A stretch of DNA of 64,000 bases from Vicia villosa (GCF_029867415.1 NC_081180.1:236321761-236385760); one strand, 5' to 3'; shown: positions 1 to 13,119, numbered from the stretch's first letter. Program-made: numbers and translations. The notes: a model not told the origin generated them from the letters alone.

Positions 1-700
1 AGTGAAAAATCATAAAGGTCAGAAGTGATCATGGTGGAGAATTTGAGAACAGATTCTTTGAGGAGTTCTTCAAAGAAAATGGTATTGCCCATGATTTCTC
101 TTGCCCTAGAACTCCACAGCAAAATGGAGTTGTAGAGCGAAAGAATAGGACTCTGCAAGAAATGGCCAGAAACCATGATCAATGAGACCAATATGGCTAA
201 GCACTTCTGGGCAGAAGCAATAAACATTGCATGTTGTATTCAGAATAGAATCTCTATAAGACCTATTCTAAATAAGACTCCTTATGAATTATGGAAGAAC
301 AGAATGCCCAACATTTCATATTTTCATCCTTTTGGATGTGTGTGTTTTATTCTTAATACTAAAGATCATCTTGGTAAGTTTGATTCTAAGGCACAAAAAT
401 GTTTTCTTCTTGGATATTAAGAACGCTCTAAAGTCTAAAGAGTATACAATACTGAAACATTGGTTGTAGAAGAATCAATCAATATCAGATTTGATGATAA
501 GATTGGTCTTGAAAAGCCAAAGCAGTTTGAGAATTTTGCAGATATAGATATTGACATATCAGAAGCTGAAGAACCAAGAAGCAAAGTTTCAGAAGCTGAA
601 AGTCTCAGAAGCAAAGCATCAGAAGATTAAGTTGTTGCATCTTTAGAGAATCTTAGAATTTCTGAAGAGCCAACAGTCAGAAGATCTTGTAGACTCACCT
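1..700 (+). pseudogene. copia integrase (core and C-terminal part), broken
   Basis: The translation shows the end of the DDE integrase core: a D with HGGEF at about 24-40, then PRTPQQNGVVERKN with the catalytic E at about 110-150. This is followed by the region containing FHPFGCVCF and the GKFDSKAQKCFLLGY motif typical of copia polyproteins. Breaks are visible. An extra A near 168-171 shifts the frame, the reading moves to the frame starting at 175, and stops follow at 418 (after LLGY), near 436 and near 628. Between 480 and 700 is a repetitive, acidic linker (repeats of SEAE and SRSK type) before RT. The gene continues left of the window. It cannot encode an integrase as it stands. Confidence 0.85.
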
Positions 701-717
701 CAGCTCACTCAGAAGTT

Positions 718-1678
718 GTGATCCTTGGAAAGAAAGATGATCCTATCAGAACAAGAGCATTCCTTAAGAACAATGCAGAATGTCAATTAGGTCTTGTTTC
801 TTTGATCGAGCCAACTTCTGTTGATCAATCTCTAGATGATCCAGACTGGATAATTTCCATGCAAGAAGAACTAAATCAGTTTACAAGGAATGATGTATGA
901 GATTTGGTTCCTAGACCAAAAGGATTCAACATCATTCGTACAAAGTGGGTGTTCAGAAAAAAGCTTAGTGAGAAGGGAGAAGTGGTAAGAAACAAAGCCA
1001 GACTGGTAGCTCAGGGATATAGTCAGCAAGAAGGGATTGACTATACAGAAACCTTTGCACCAGTGGCCAGGTTAGAATATATTCGCTTATTAATTTCTTT
1101 TGCCACTCAGCATAATATCACTTTGTATCAGATGGATGTTAAGAGTGCCTTCTTAAATGGCTATATAGATGAGGAAGTCTATGTCAACCAACCTCCTAGT
1201 TTTGAAGACTCTAAGTCTCCAGAACATGTTTTCAAACTTAAGAAATCATTATATGGATTGAAGCAAGCTCCTAGAGCTTGGTATGAAAGATTATGTTCTT
1301 TCCTTCGTGATAATGGTTTCACTAATGCTATTATCTTTGGAACATCTAATGCTGCACTTGGAAAGGAGTTTGCTAAGTCTATGCAGGCTGAATTTGAAAT
1401 GAGTATGATGGGTGAACTCAAGTATTTTCTTGGGATTCAAATCAATCAAACTTCTGATGGAACTTATGTTCATCAAACGAAGTATGTGAAAGAACTTCTG
1501 AAGAAGTTTAATCTTTCTGAAAGCAAAGAAGCCAAAACTCCTATGCATCCAACGTGTGTTTTAGGTAAGGATGAGGTAAGTAAGAAGGTAGATCAGAAGT
1601 TGTACAGAGGTATGATTGGATCTCTTCTATATTTAACTGCTTCTAGACCTGACATTCTCTTCAGTGTTTGTTTGTGTG
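718..1678 (+). pseudogene. copia reverse transcriptase, internally deleted and interrupted
   Basis: The copia RT block is clear: NPKGFNIIRTKWVFRKK-like start near 915-960, RLVAQGYSQQEGIDYTETFAPVARLE near 1000-1075, QMDVKSAFLNG with the first catalytic D near 1130, and SLYGLKQAPRAWY near 1250. A TGA at 898-900 sits where the family has Trp. After NGFT (near 1320) the text jumps to IIFGTSNAAL, so the segment that normally carries the YVDD catalytic pair is missing and both polymerase aspartates are lost. The frame stays open to ASRPDILFSVCLC at 1678, where element A begins. The continuation is at 44999. Confidence 0.88.
1674..1678. repeat. target-site duplication of element A (left copy)
   Basis: The 5-bp word gtgtg precedes the left LTR of element A and recurs at 44994-44998 after its right LTR. 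Removing 1679-44998 restores an uninterrupted copia pol reading frame across the site. Confidence 0.9.
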
Positions 1679-1724
1679 TGTAAAACGATGAACTGACTTT
1701 TTTATTGAAATTTCGTGGTAAGCA

Positions 1725-1734
1725 AGAGTCGCCA
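1725..1734 (-). other. PBS-like echo in LTR of element A
   Basis: On the - strand this reads TGGCGACTCT, matching the first bases of the Ogre tRNA-Arg primer-binding site, but it lies inside the LTR about 50 bases from its end. The same word occurs at 14404-14413 and 41155-41164 in the other LTR copies. Confidence 0.6.
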
Positions 1735-2397
1735 TCGACTTTTATTTTATCCAAATTAAATCAGAAAGGCTAAAAGAACATATCAAAACCTTTTTAAGAA
1801 AAACTGAGTTCGGGAGTAATTATACAAAGGGAAGGTGTAAGGCACCCTTTGCATCCATGGTTTTCCATGGGCTCTTAATTGCTTTGCTCATTTTGAAAAG
1901 AAATGTAGAAGAATAGAAAACGGACTTTAGCTTGTAAATGAGCGTAGCCATTTTGAAGGTTTATGAGAAAGAATATGAAAAAGTTTTTAGAGCAAGGCAA
2001 AGCAATTAAGGGCAATTACCTGGTTAGATGAAAAATGTTCTTTTAGCCTTTCAGGGTGAAAGGGTCTTTCCATGCCATAAGAGGGCATGAAGCCCTTAAT
2101 TTGGAGGTTGAAGGGTCATCGAGAGTTCGTTCACCATAAGACTGCCCCATGCCATAGGGAGGCACGTAATCTAGGGGAAGAACCAGAACAGCCTTTTCGT
2201 AGGCAGCCAGAGGATACCTCAGCCTTTTCGTAGGCAACTTCCGAGGGTCGAGATCATGTTTAGTGTATCGAAGGCAGCATCATTAGGGACCCATGATCTT
2301 AATCGAGGCAACATGGCTGAGGTATCCTCGTATTCGAGGGACATGGCTATTCTGCAAAAAACACAAGGCAACAAAGGCAACAAAGGCAACAAAGGCA

Positions 2398-5300
2398 ACA
2401 GGTGTAACACCCCATTTCTACCCGGCGAATATATATAAATCAGAGTTTTTCAAAATTTCTCAATAAGCAAATGAGGCGTCACATAATCAAAACAAAACAA
2501 ATCACCTCGTCGCATAAAGCGGATGCATAGCACCTTTGAAATAGAATAACTTATTTTATTAAAACACAGCGGAATCACTTAAGAATGTATTCAATAAAAT
2601 ATCTTCAGTTAACTTAACATTTTGTCCAACCAAAATGAAACAATTAAATAGCAACATCAATAATAATATAAATCGTTCCCCCCAGAGTGCTACGTATCAG
2701 AGCGACAACCGACTCGAGTAACGGCAACTAAATCTTCATACTTGAATACCTGCACGTTGCCAATATAAAGGCAATGGCGAAACAAGAAAAAAGGGTGAGA
2801 TATCAAATCATATAAGTGGGCATATGATAAATTGCATGCTAGGATTCAGACATATAAAATCATCACATCACAAGTATCAATAGCTACTATACACATCATA
2901 CTTCTACAGTTCATTAATCTCACATACTTTTCATCACACAACAAGTCATAATCATGTAAATAGTATCATCTAATAAATTTCACATATTCAAGTAAGCACA
3001 AAATTCAATAGTATAATACTCAAAAGATTCAATACTATTATCCCAAATATATACACAATCCATCATTATCACATATTCACACGTTTAACCAATTATATAT
3101 CAAAACATCACCAATTTCAATTATCACATCTCATGTACACATGACAATCACATAAATGCATATATTCAAACATCACTTAACCTCAATGTGACTCAATGCA
3201 AGACATGTGACTCTATGCATGTGGTACCCAATGTGGACCCAAAGTTCCACCGCTTCCGATTCATATAGAATCTAGCCACGCTTCAGATCCGGACAAGATC
3301 AAAGCCACCAAATGTAAACATATAGTTTACCGCTTTCCGAATTCACTCTAGAATCCAAGCCCCGCTTTTGTTTCAAAGCAAACCACCTTTGTTTCAAGGC
3401 ACACCATGACATGAATGCATGTACAATGTTGACAAACATATGCAATTAAGATCATCTCTACCATCTTAATATTTAGCATATCACAATAATTCAACTCGAT
3501 GAATTATCCACCAATTGTACACAACATTCACAACACATACATATCATTCACATATAAAAGGTCAATTAATCAATTACGATTCACAAAATCCAATTAACAC
3601 TAGTAACCATACTATCTCATGTTAATTCTCATTTTGCCAATTATATATGAACATACACATTTAAAATCAAGCAATTAATCATTAAAATTAATGCTATCCA
3701 ACTACCCACAGAGAATCAATATCAAAACAACATCATTGACATAATAATATATATTTCACAACATACATATTCAAGTCAAAACACAATTACGGATAAATTC
3801 TCAAAATATCGTAATTTACCGACAAACCAAATAGTTAATCTAATTCCAAATTATATTCTAATCAATTAAACACATTGAAATTAATTCAACTATTAATTTA
3901 ATCAACCAATTAATAATCACACTATATTAATTTAATTCACTTCTATTTCTACTCCATTTCCAATTTTCTATCATTCTATTGCTCAAGACCATTTTTATTA
4001 AAAAGAATATCGCGCTAGCTTTCTAACGCCTCGAACGGAGACTCAAACGGAGTTACGGTTCAAAAGATATGAATTGTTAAAGTTCCAATAAAAAAAAGCA
4101 AACACCGACGTTATACACTGACAACTCTAAACATGTCAGAATTACTCAAAACAAATAAAAATATGACTCTTAATAATTCAAAACAACTCTGACAACTTAT
4201 TGTCGACTTTAACAACTCTATTGACAACTCTAACAACTTTATTGACAATTCTATTAAATTATTATAATTTCTTTATAAAGAATATTTAAACCAAACACAA
4301 TTTCAGTCGATTCGTAAAATATCACAATTTCAACATAATAACACCACCATGTTAATCTACTAATTAAACTTAGCTACCACGTCAATTTTCATCAAATTCC
4401 GGGCAACTAATTATACCTCTTAATTCGGCTATGTCGATCAAACGAAATTGTTTTGAATTACATAAGGCACCTATTTCCTTCTCTTTTTCGCTACAGTATG
4501 TTATATATACATATTTTCATTACACTATTGTTTAATAATAGTTTTGTGGCAGTTTTTGTGCAATGCTAATGCACATGAACTATCTTCTTTGTGAATATAG
4601 AAATAATTTTCAAAACAAAATAGTGGAGCATAGCAGTCAACCGAAATAATGCTATAGCAAGATAGCAGAATGACTTCTATTTTGATATTTTTCTATAGTT
4701 CATATAATTTATACTATATTAACATAAAGACTCAACAACTAGAGATGGTGAAGCCCAAATCTTGTTCTAGTGTTTTCAAATTACAAGGTTCCTGAAATAC
4801 CCCAACCATAAAGGATACTTTTTAAATTCTAATATTCAATCTCATTTTGAGTTACAACACTACAGCATCTCTTTGAACCCATTTTTATTTTACAGGCTTT
4901 CAACGAGCTTATTCTACTCAAGTACAAAATCAAGGAACAATAACGCAGAAACTCAAACAATTTCATGACAGAATCTTACTTCTAGCAATCAATTAACACA
5001 AGCAATTGCAATGAATCTACACACCTAATTCCCCCACATACAAAGTTTCATAAGTCCCATTATAGGAAGAGAACCTCACCCTTACCTTATCAATTGAAGC
5101 AACTCAATGGGTCTCCGATTCACACTTCCGATTGGGCACCATAGATGGAAATCTTCAAGCTTTGTTCATCTTCTCCAAAACTTGCCTCTTTCTCTTCTAT
5201 TCTTGTTTTCTCCAAAAATGACAACTACTCTTTCTCATCTCTAAAACCCTAATTTAAAATCCAATTTGGGCTTAGTGGTTAACAACTCTTATTTATTTAA

Positions 5301-5718
5301 TATCCTCCAAAATCAATTTAGGCCCAATAAAATATATTACTCAAATAATCAATTATATCACCTTTAATTAATATTCCAACAATATAATAAATTCCGAATT
5401 GTAAATAATATTATTCTTAATATTATTTTTCGACTTCAATTTAATAATTCCAAATGTGCCCTTAAATAACACCGACAATCCAAATTTGACCAATATATCA
5501 TATTTCCGGTCTAATCTTAATTACTCAGAAAATTCCGAAAACTTCAAACATTATTCCAATAATATTTCTAATACTGAAAATATCAAAACTCTTGATTAAA
5601 TATCAATCCGCTATCCCGAACTAATACCGACTAAATCGTCTCAAAATACAAAAACTTCACTAAACACTCTGAACGTCTAGATTAAGCGAATAATCGAATT
5701 TCCAGGTGTTACAACAGG
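2398..5718 (-). mobile_element. Solo LTR (2403-5713) of another LTR retrotransposon, with target duplications
   Basis: The 3311-bp insert begins TGTAACACC and ends GGTGTTACA, a perfect 9-bp terminal inverted repeat with TG...CA ends. It is flanked by acagg at 2398-2402 and 5714-5718. The uninterrupted sequence is seen in the other element A LTRs near 15060 and 41815. No coding domain is visible, so it is most simply a solo LTR left after LTR-LTR recombination. On the - strand there is a TATA-like run (about 5288-5297) followed downstream by AGGGTTTTAGAGATGAG-like leader sequence, which favours - orientation. The ends resemble Ty3 chromovirus (Tekay-type) LTRs, but that lineage call is weak. 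Confidence 0.7.
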
Positions 5719-7160
5719 CAGCAAAGAGGTTACCCCAAAAGTGTGCGTGTGTGCAGCAATCACGTGATTCGATTCAGAAAATGTCATCTTGTAATTAAGT
5801 GACTCTAATTCGATTCATAGTTACACTCCCTAAATTACTAACCACAACAACTGATAAACAAATATAATTAAAGCAAATACGGGGAAGGGGAAAAAGAAAC
5901 CAGCGGAGGAAAAGGGAGATGAAACCAGCGGAGGATAATAAATAAATAGGTCTAACACAAGTAATAATTAAGATCAGGGTTTAGTGTTACCGACTATTCG
6001 AAGCTTTGGCATTTGGCAAACCCTGAAAGGTGGGAAAAATAGGAAGCAATAGTAGGGTGAGTGCATTATCGGTTCGGAAGCAAACATGGATAACCCTAAA
6101 AAATAGGAGGACAAAAGAAATTAAAATAATTAAATAAATAGGAACTTAGCTTTGAATTTGATCTGATATGGTTGGCGGTCGGAGGAAACCTCGGGGTTAA
6201 CCCTAAAAAATGGCAAAGGCAGAGGAGAAAAAATAGATGTGAGTGTATGCGGAGTTCTTATTTAAAGGGTAAACCCTAAAATAAAAGGAAACAAAATAGA
6301 CTTAAAAATTAAATTTAATACTTAGCTTTGGATCTTGATAGGCGCGTGGTCGGAAGGCGTCTGAAAAGTCAATCCTAAAAAGACACAGAAAAGAAATATT
6401 CTCAGTGTATGGAATGTTCGTCGTAAACCCTGATTAGGGTATGAATTGAATAAAATATTGCAAACGATTTAATTAATTATTGGTCTTGCGACCTAATTAA
6501 TTAAATCAGAGGAAGAAAATAAAATCAGACACAAAGGCATTTTTTTTTTATTTTTGGAATAAAAACAAAGCATATATGAACTCTTGAAAATATATGAATA
6601 ATAAATATAATTTAAAATGAATAAATATACTATTAAATAAAATAAATATTATTAATTATAAATAAAATAAAAAACAATAAAAAGAAAACAAGAAAATAAT
6701 TTAGATAATATAAATATATTAAGATAAATAAAAGGGAATAAGATAAATATTAAATATTAAAATAAAATAATAATTATTATTATTAAAAAAGTTTTTTTGA
6801 AAAAACATATATATGGTTTTTATAAATAAAAGAGGTAAAAAAACAAAAATAAAAAAATATGTAAATATATAAATAAATAAAACGTCGTGTAAATAAAAAG
6901 AATTTTTTTTAGAAAACTTAGCTTGTGATCAGGTGTTGCATACGCTGAGGGATCATGATGGACATGCGGATTCTAGCGCGTTGGATCTGGCGTTAATGAG
7001 ATCAAGTGGCCTGGAGTGAGAGGGAGTATCAAGCGCGCGTGGTCGTTACTGCACCGGATCCGCCTGAACCTTCAAGGGAGGACGCGCGCGTTTTTATTTG
7101 AATCTGGCCAATCCGATTGCGCCACGTCTTCGTCTTCTTCAACTGAAAGCTTCTGGGTAT

Positions 7161-7169
7161 CTTTTATAG
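7161..7169 (-). promoter_or_regulatory. TATA box in element A left LTR
   Basis: CTATAAAAG on the - strand forms one arm of an imperfect inverted repeat with a second ATAAAAG about 25 bases to the right. The same structure is at 16514-16548 and 43266-43300. It is the best candidate for the LTR core promoter. Confidence 0.5.
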
Positions 7170-8832
7170 CGCTCTTTTGCAGACAGATATAAAAGCTTTG
7201 TACCTACAACACCTGCTTTCAACGAACACAAGCAAACAATACTAGAAATTTGGCGCGAGGCCTCGATTCAACTCGTCTCACTCCCACGAACTCAATGGAA
7301 TCTGTCTTAGGGCCTAATTTTTCATGAATCAAAAAGCCCTAATCGTAACTAGAAAACCCTAACAATGGAAATCGACCCAGAATATGCACAGAAACAAAAT
7401 TAAATGTCCAGAAACCATCATGATACCTTACCAAACAATAATAAGCAACTAGATTTTAATATGAATGCATGAATTAACGGAACTGAAGAGTTTTTAAAGA
7501 AGCTCAAACCGTGACAATATGGAGATGATTCTAGTGATTCTGGCTATCGATTTTAGGGTGTTCACGTCCAGAAAACTTTAAAGAATGGAATAGGCCCTTT
7601 CTCTTTACCTGAATCGAGCTAGAACTTGGAAATTGAAATTGAGATTTTCTTGGATTTTTGCCACTCGGATTAGGTCTTCTAGCTGCAAAATCCATCCTCT
7701 TTTTCAATGTGAATAGCTTCTCTACTTATAGTAGAATGATTTAGGTCAACAAAATTGGGTTAAATCTTCCTTGAATCCAAAATCAATATTTGATTGAAAC
7801 ATGATTTTCACACTTTCTAATCTTGGCCAAATCTCAATCTTTTTTCACCAAATTATATGTGCACGAATTTGAATCAGATATTTGTCTTAAAAGATGATTT
7901 AATTTGATTGGAACCAAAATAAAATCAATTTTTTTTCTATTTTATTTCAAATATTTGATTAATATTGATTTTTTAATGAATAAAAATTCATATAAAATCA
8001 ATTAATCATCAATAATTCGAGTCTTAGAGATTGGAGCTTCTAGATGACTTGTATAACAAGATTAGGTAAAAAGAACTTGGGCCCATTTGCAAAAATATTC
8101 AAGTTTCTTCACATTTTTCCCTCCAAAATAGTCCAACTTTGATAAGGCCTATCTCTCTCAATTTTTAAGGTATAGAAGTGTTCTAGGACTTTTTAGAAAC
8201 CTTAGAGAGTCCTCTAACCAGTTTCTTTGGTCTCATATCAAAATTATTTTCCATGCTCCTTGTGTGTCCTTTTGAAAAAAGTGATTTTTTGTTGACTTTT
8301 GAAAAGGACCTATAATGTTTTGGTCCATATTTCTCAAATGAAGCATTTTTGGACTTGGCATGTGAGACCCTAATTTTGAAGCATTTTTGTTGACTTTAGT
8401 TGACTTTCTCCGATACAAACCCTAATTTAGAAACCTTTTGATTTGTTGATTTTTGATCTTTCCTTGATAAACCATGATCAATTCTTGATCAAATGGTGAA
8501 TGATATTTCAGTATGAGGATATTGACAAACAAATCAGGAGTTTTGACTTTACTTTGACCCCAGTTGACTTTCAGGTCAACCTAGTCGACTGTTGACTTTC
8601 TGAACATTTGAGTGACCAATCCTTTAAGCTGAGACTTGATACTTGTCATAGAGGTAATGTGAGGTACTTTGAGCCATATGGGATGCCTTGGAGCCATTGA
8701 TTCGGTGATTTTCCTTTGAACAGATCAAACCCTAATTTCTGAGCCTAGTTTAGGAGAGCGTGTCTTGGAGCTTTGTGTATTGATTTGATTTTGAACAAGA
8801 GAAATAGTATGGGCAAATTTTGGGGTATGACA

Positions 8833-8852
8833 GCTGCCCCTGTTCAATCTTC
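8833..8852 (-). other. Element A polypurine tract
   Basis: Directly inside the left (3') LTR the - strand reads GAAGATTGAACAGGGGCAGC, a G-rich purine tract of the kind that primes plus-strand synthesis in Tat elements. Its position at the 3' LTR agrees with the - orientation of gag. Confidence 0.65.
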
Positions 8853-11670
8853 TTATACCTGAGGATGTAGACTGGCTTGTGTGTCTGTCGGAATTTGAAG
8901 GTAGAAGGGGATTGAACACTAGAATACCCAGGAATTTGCCCTAGTTGAAGTAGGGACTTTTGCCGGAGACGGGCTTAAAGATGCCATCAGTTAATGTATT
9001 GACGTGTGTTAGATTGAGTCGTACATTAGACCGCATCTATGGTGTCAGAATAAAGTTATTGGCTCGATTGCCCTGAGCGTCTGGATTATATGAGTGAATT
9101 GATTGTTGTGACTATATCGTCGTAACTCCATCGTCGTGACTTCATTGTCGTGATTGTTTCTGGATTGAATACTGGGATTAGATATGTGACTCGATCGTCG
9201 TGACTCCATTGTCGTGACTTTGTTATGGTGACTCAGTTGTCGTGTTTCCATTATCGTGACTCAGTTGTCGTGATTCCATTATCGTGACTCAGTTGTCGTG
9301 ATTCCATTATTGTGACTCAGTTGTCGTGATTCCATTATCATGACTCAGTTGTCGTGATTCCATTATCGTGAGTCAGTTTTCGTGATTCCATTATCGTGAC
9401 TCAGTTGTCGTGATTCCATTATCGTGACTCAGTTGTAGGTTTTTTCTGAATTGAGTGTCATGATTAAGTCTGTCTCTTTGTTTGATTGTGTTGGGATCGA
9501 TCGCGGTGGCCGAATTAGATCTTGGAGGGATGATCGTGTCAGTACCGTTCGTAGTAACTGAATTAGATCAGAGATATTGTTCATCTGCTGGCACTTGTAT
9601 CCTGAAAAAGTGGAGTTAGTCTTTATGCAATGTTATGATGCATGTATTATGAATTTCTCAAAATAATTGAGAAACTTGCATGTTATGCGATGTATGAATA
9701 TGTTTATGATATATGATGTAAGAAGATGATTTATCCCTAATTGAGAAAATAAATCTTTGTATCATTGTGATTTTGATGTCTGATCTTGTTTTTGAAGATG
9801 CTCAGCTGGGGATTTATGAGTTTTTCTTGGGGATGACCAGTAACTTGATGTACCCTGATTGGGGATTTAGAAATATAAACCATGTTTGGAGATGAGGAGA
9901 AGGTTGGGAAACGATGATGTCAAAGATGTGAACTCTGTTGAGGAGCTATGTCTTTTGATGGACGAGTACGTTTGAAGATATCTTCTTTGAGGATTACTCT
10001 GTGGGGATATGGTCCTGTGAAGTCGACTCTGTGGGGAGGCATGGATGCTTTGAACATTGCCCCCAGTGTTTATGGTAACTGTCATTCCTGGACTTGTATT
10101 GATTGGAACACAACGATGAGTATTGATCGAAGCGTTGAACATGCTTTGCATAGTTTTGCCCCAGTTATTAGGGAATTTGAAGAGATTCGTCTCGCGAGGA
10201 CTTTATGAGGTGTGTACTATAGCCGACGTACCCCCAGTAATCATAGACTTAGGATGATGCCCCATGTTGATTGGGAAGTAGCTGCAGATCCACTTGGGTG
10301 TATGCCCCTGATTGTTTGGCATTCTCGAGAGATTCTCGAAATCTTGACTTGATTGCCCCAGATTGATTGGGCAACACGTGCCATGCCCCTTGTATACATA
10401 AGAGACATTGCTTCTGAAGTGATTTTGTTTATCGGGATAACTTACAGTCATTAGTTGTACCATGTGTAAATTCTTCATGACGCTAACATTCGAAATTATG
10501 TAGCAGAATATGTTTAATAATGAATTCATGAGATGCAATGCATACATCTGTCTTGAGTTTTTTGAAAAAACATTAAAACAGGAGATGTAAAAGCGTGATA
10601 TTTGTAAAAACACGATGTTTGTAAAAACGGAATATCAACTCAGCATTTTTGGTAAACCTTAAGGAGTCAAGATACCTTTTTGGTGACAGTATACTTTCGA
10701 ACTAACCATGCTTCAGTTAGGGATTTCAAGGGTTGTAACGTGGCTTGGTTCACGGTTTAAGAAACAAAGGATAATGGCTCAAAATTTATTTATACCCATC
10801 CCAACCTTCGTGATGTTCTTCGATCCTATGCTCAATTAGTTCTGCGTTTAAGCCTTTAGCAAAGCTCGAAGTTGTAACATTGATATTAGATGATGGTTAA
10901 AGTATCAGAAGTTTATTTTGGACAGGCAGACATCCTTTTTTGTAACACTTCTCTTTTTGTCGAGGATTTGCGATGACCTCTTTTGAAATGTTTTCTTTTG
11001 TCGAGGATCTTTCAGCAACCTCTTTTTTTTTTTACTTTGCTTTCCCTAACTTTTGCCTGAACTGTTTATTTTGAGATTACAGTCAGCGGGATGTTTCAAT
11101 TTTTGATAAGTCTCCTTCATAGATTTTCACTTAACAGTTTTTTTTTTCTTTTGATAAATGTTGACTGCCTGACTTAATGATCACGTGAAACCATCATTAT
11201 TTGTGTAAAAACGTATTGGCACGACTAAGTTAACTGAGTAGCTACCCTTCCCCAGGTTATGATTAAAGGTTTTAATTTGTTCAAGAAAGAAAACTTCTAC
11301 TCCTTAGGCTCAAAGGGGTTGACGAGGGATTAACATCCTTATATCTCCACTGTTTAGGAATTGAAACAATGCCTGTACATCGTCAACATAGTCCGCTCAA
11401 AAGCATACTGTATGAGGTTGCGGTATCGTTTTCGTCATCCTCCCTTAAAAGGCTTACAGCTTAGCAGAAGTTGAATATCATAAAACATACGCAAAGTAAA
11501 GACATAATTTAAAATGAGTGATAGTGGAATAAATTATTCAAGACAAACATATGCAATGCATTAATGATGATTATTAAAACAGATAATGTCTATCATAATT
11601 CGAATGTTTAAACAAACAGAATAGAATTTTTCAAATGAAAGTAAAACTAATGATCTGAAAGTCCCTCCTT
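8853..11670 (-). other. Element A internal non-coding region downstream of gag
   Basis: About 2.8 kb where protease, RT, RNase H and integrase would be expected, but no such motif is visible in any frame. It holds a 28-bp tandem repeat (next entry), paragraphs repeating words such as tgccccagttgattggg (about 10040-10380), and two imperfect copies of a tttgtcgaggat(t/c)t...caacctctttt unit (about 10950-11030). Scattered short ORFs have no recognisable domain. Confidence 0.6.
9105..9436. repeat. 28-bp tandem repeat (minisatellite)
   Basis: The unit tcgtgactcagttgtcgtga plus ttccatta repeats about seven times with few changes between roughly 9240 and 9436. More diverged half-units (cgtgactccatt(g/a)tcgtgac) extend left to about 9105. 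It lies near the 3' end of element A, where Ogre-type elements often carry tandem repeats. Confidence 0.9.
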
Positions 11671-13119
11671 CTAGCCATTTACAGACTTAACAGTTACGTT
11701 AGGAGTCTCAGGAGGATCAAAGTTGACTTCCCCAGCATCGATCATATCTTGGATCTTGTTCCTCAATGTCCAGCAGCTATTTGTATCGTGACCAGGACTA
11801 TCGGAGTGATATGCACACCTCTCATTAGGATTATAGCTTCGAGCAAAAGTACTAGGATTCTTAGGGGGGTCCTTTAAAGTGATCAACTCTGACTTCAACA
11901 AGTGTTGTAATGCTTGAGCTAGCGACATATTGATCTTTGTGAATTGACGTCTGGGTGTATCTTGTTTGTTTTGACGACCTTGTTGAGGCGTCGGCGTGGA
12001 GCTCGGAACTGCCCCAATAGATTGATCATGGTTTATCCTTTTCTGCCCATACACGGCATTGGAATTTGACCACCCATTGAAATGCTTCTTTGTAGTACCT
12101 GAGGATGTAGCTACTTAAATCTTACCACTTCGAATGCCACTCTCGACACGTTCCCCAATCAGTATGAGTTCAGTGAATCCAGATGATGAACTTCCCAGCA
12201 AATGACTATAGAAAGGACCAGTCAGTGTACTCATAAATATATCGACCAATTCTCTTTCAGCTAAAGAGGGTTTGACTCTTCCAGCTAGATCTCTCCATTT
12301 TTGAGCATACTCCTTGAAACTTTCCTCGGGTCCCATAGACATGCTTTATAGTTGCATGCGAGTTGGTGCGAGGTCAGTGTTGTATTGGTATTGCTGATAT
12401 AAAGCAACAACCTAATCTTCCCATGTACGGATGTGGGTACTCTCCAGTTGATAGTACTATTCGAGTTGAGTTCCAGATAAGCTCTCTTGGAAAAAGTGGA
12501 TCCAGAGCTTCTTATCAGCAGTATGAGGTTGAATCTTCTTTACATAAGACCTCAAGTGTAGTTTAGGACAGGAGACTCCATCATACTTAGCGAAGGTCGG
12601 AGTCTTGAACTTGGGAGGGATAACAACTCCAGAGATGAGTCCTAGCTCTTCGAAATCCAGTCCAGGTATCTTCTGAATTTCCATGGCTTTCATACGCTCC
12701 TCCAGCAACTTGTATTTGTCATCAGGATGTTCATCCTCATGGTAATAGTCCTCTTCTTCTTCAGAGGGCTTGGCAGAATCATGGTTACTTTTTGCCTCAG
12801 TCTTGATACTAGCATCATCATCTTGGTCATCTTCGTCACTGTCTTCAGAGGCTTCAGCATCCCTGAGTTGCAAGATCGGTCTAAGCCTTTTCCCCAGAGT
12901 CTTCTTGCCCTCTCTGGGAGTTTCAGCTTCTTCAACCTTTTTGAGAGGGCCTCTGAACCTTCTTCCCAGATTGAGAACACCTTTAGGTTTCTTGGTCTTC
13001 TTTTCCTTCTTAGTCAGAAGGGATTTCAGCTCATCTTGCCCCTTGGACAAATTCAGAATCAAGGCTTGGAACTCAGTGTTTTGAGCTTGGAGATCCTTAA
13101 CTGATTGTTCGAGATTCAT
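11671..13119 (-). pseudogene. gag: Element A gag, four in-frame stops
   Basis: One - strand frame runs from ATG at 13119 to a stop at 11671 and reads as a Tat/Ogre Gag. It has an N-terminal coiled coil (NLEQSVKDLQAQNTEF), a Lys/Arg-rich segment, a long acidic stretch, then the capsid-type domain (PPKFKTPTFAKYDG, HFFQESLSG, FKEYAQKWRDLAGRV, GERVESGIRSG). Near the C-terminus is a Cys/His motif of form CX2HX5HX4C (CAYHSDSPGHDTNSC). Stops interrupt the frame at 12457-12459 (after QLE), 12412-12414, 12346-12348 and 12115-12117, with no frameshift. The domain order agrees with gag of element C. No protease follows. It is a dead copy that could only have moved in trans. Confidence 0.85.

Larger units (their letters stand above)
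1679..8832 (-). repeat. Element A left LTR (3' LTR in its orientation), interrupted
   Basis: The copy starts TGTAAAACGATGAACTGAC and ends TTGGGGTATGACA on the + strand. Without the 3311-bp insertion and its 5-bp duplication it is about 3.84 kb. It aligns along its length with 14359-17702 and 41110-44993. It differs from both at many sites where those two agree, for example in its first 20 bases. It contains the block gggaaggtgtaaggcaccc (near 1830) shared in variant form by all Ogre-type LTRs here, a very AT-rich stretch (about 6540-6910) and a TATA-containing hairpin near 7161-7196. No gene is visible in it. Confidence 0.9.

Noticed and set aside
2403..5713. TIR DNA transposon or MITE
   Set aside because: TG...CA ends, a 5-bp duplication and 3.3 kb of non-coding sequence fit a solo LTR; no transposase is visible.
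9105..9436. CRISPR-like array
   Set aside because: Units are contiguous with no unique spacers, inside a plant retrotransposon; it is a minisatellite.
12727..13104. Hydrophobic + strand ORFs over element A gag
   Set aside because: Antisense to an acidic/Ser-rich gag segment, which reads as hydrophobic in reverse; no support as a membrane protein.
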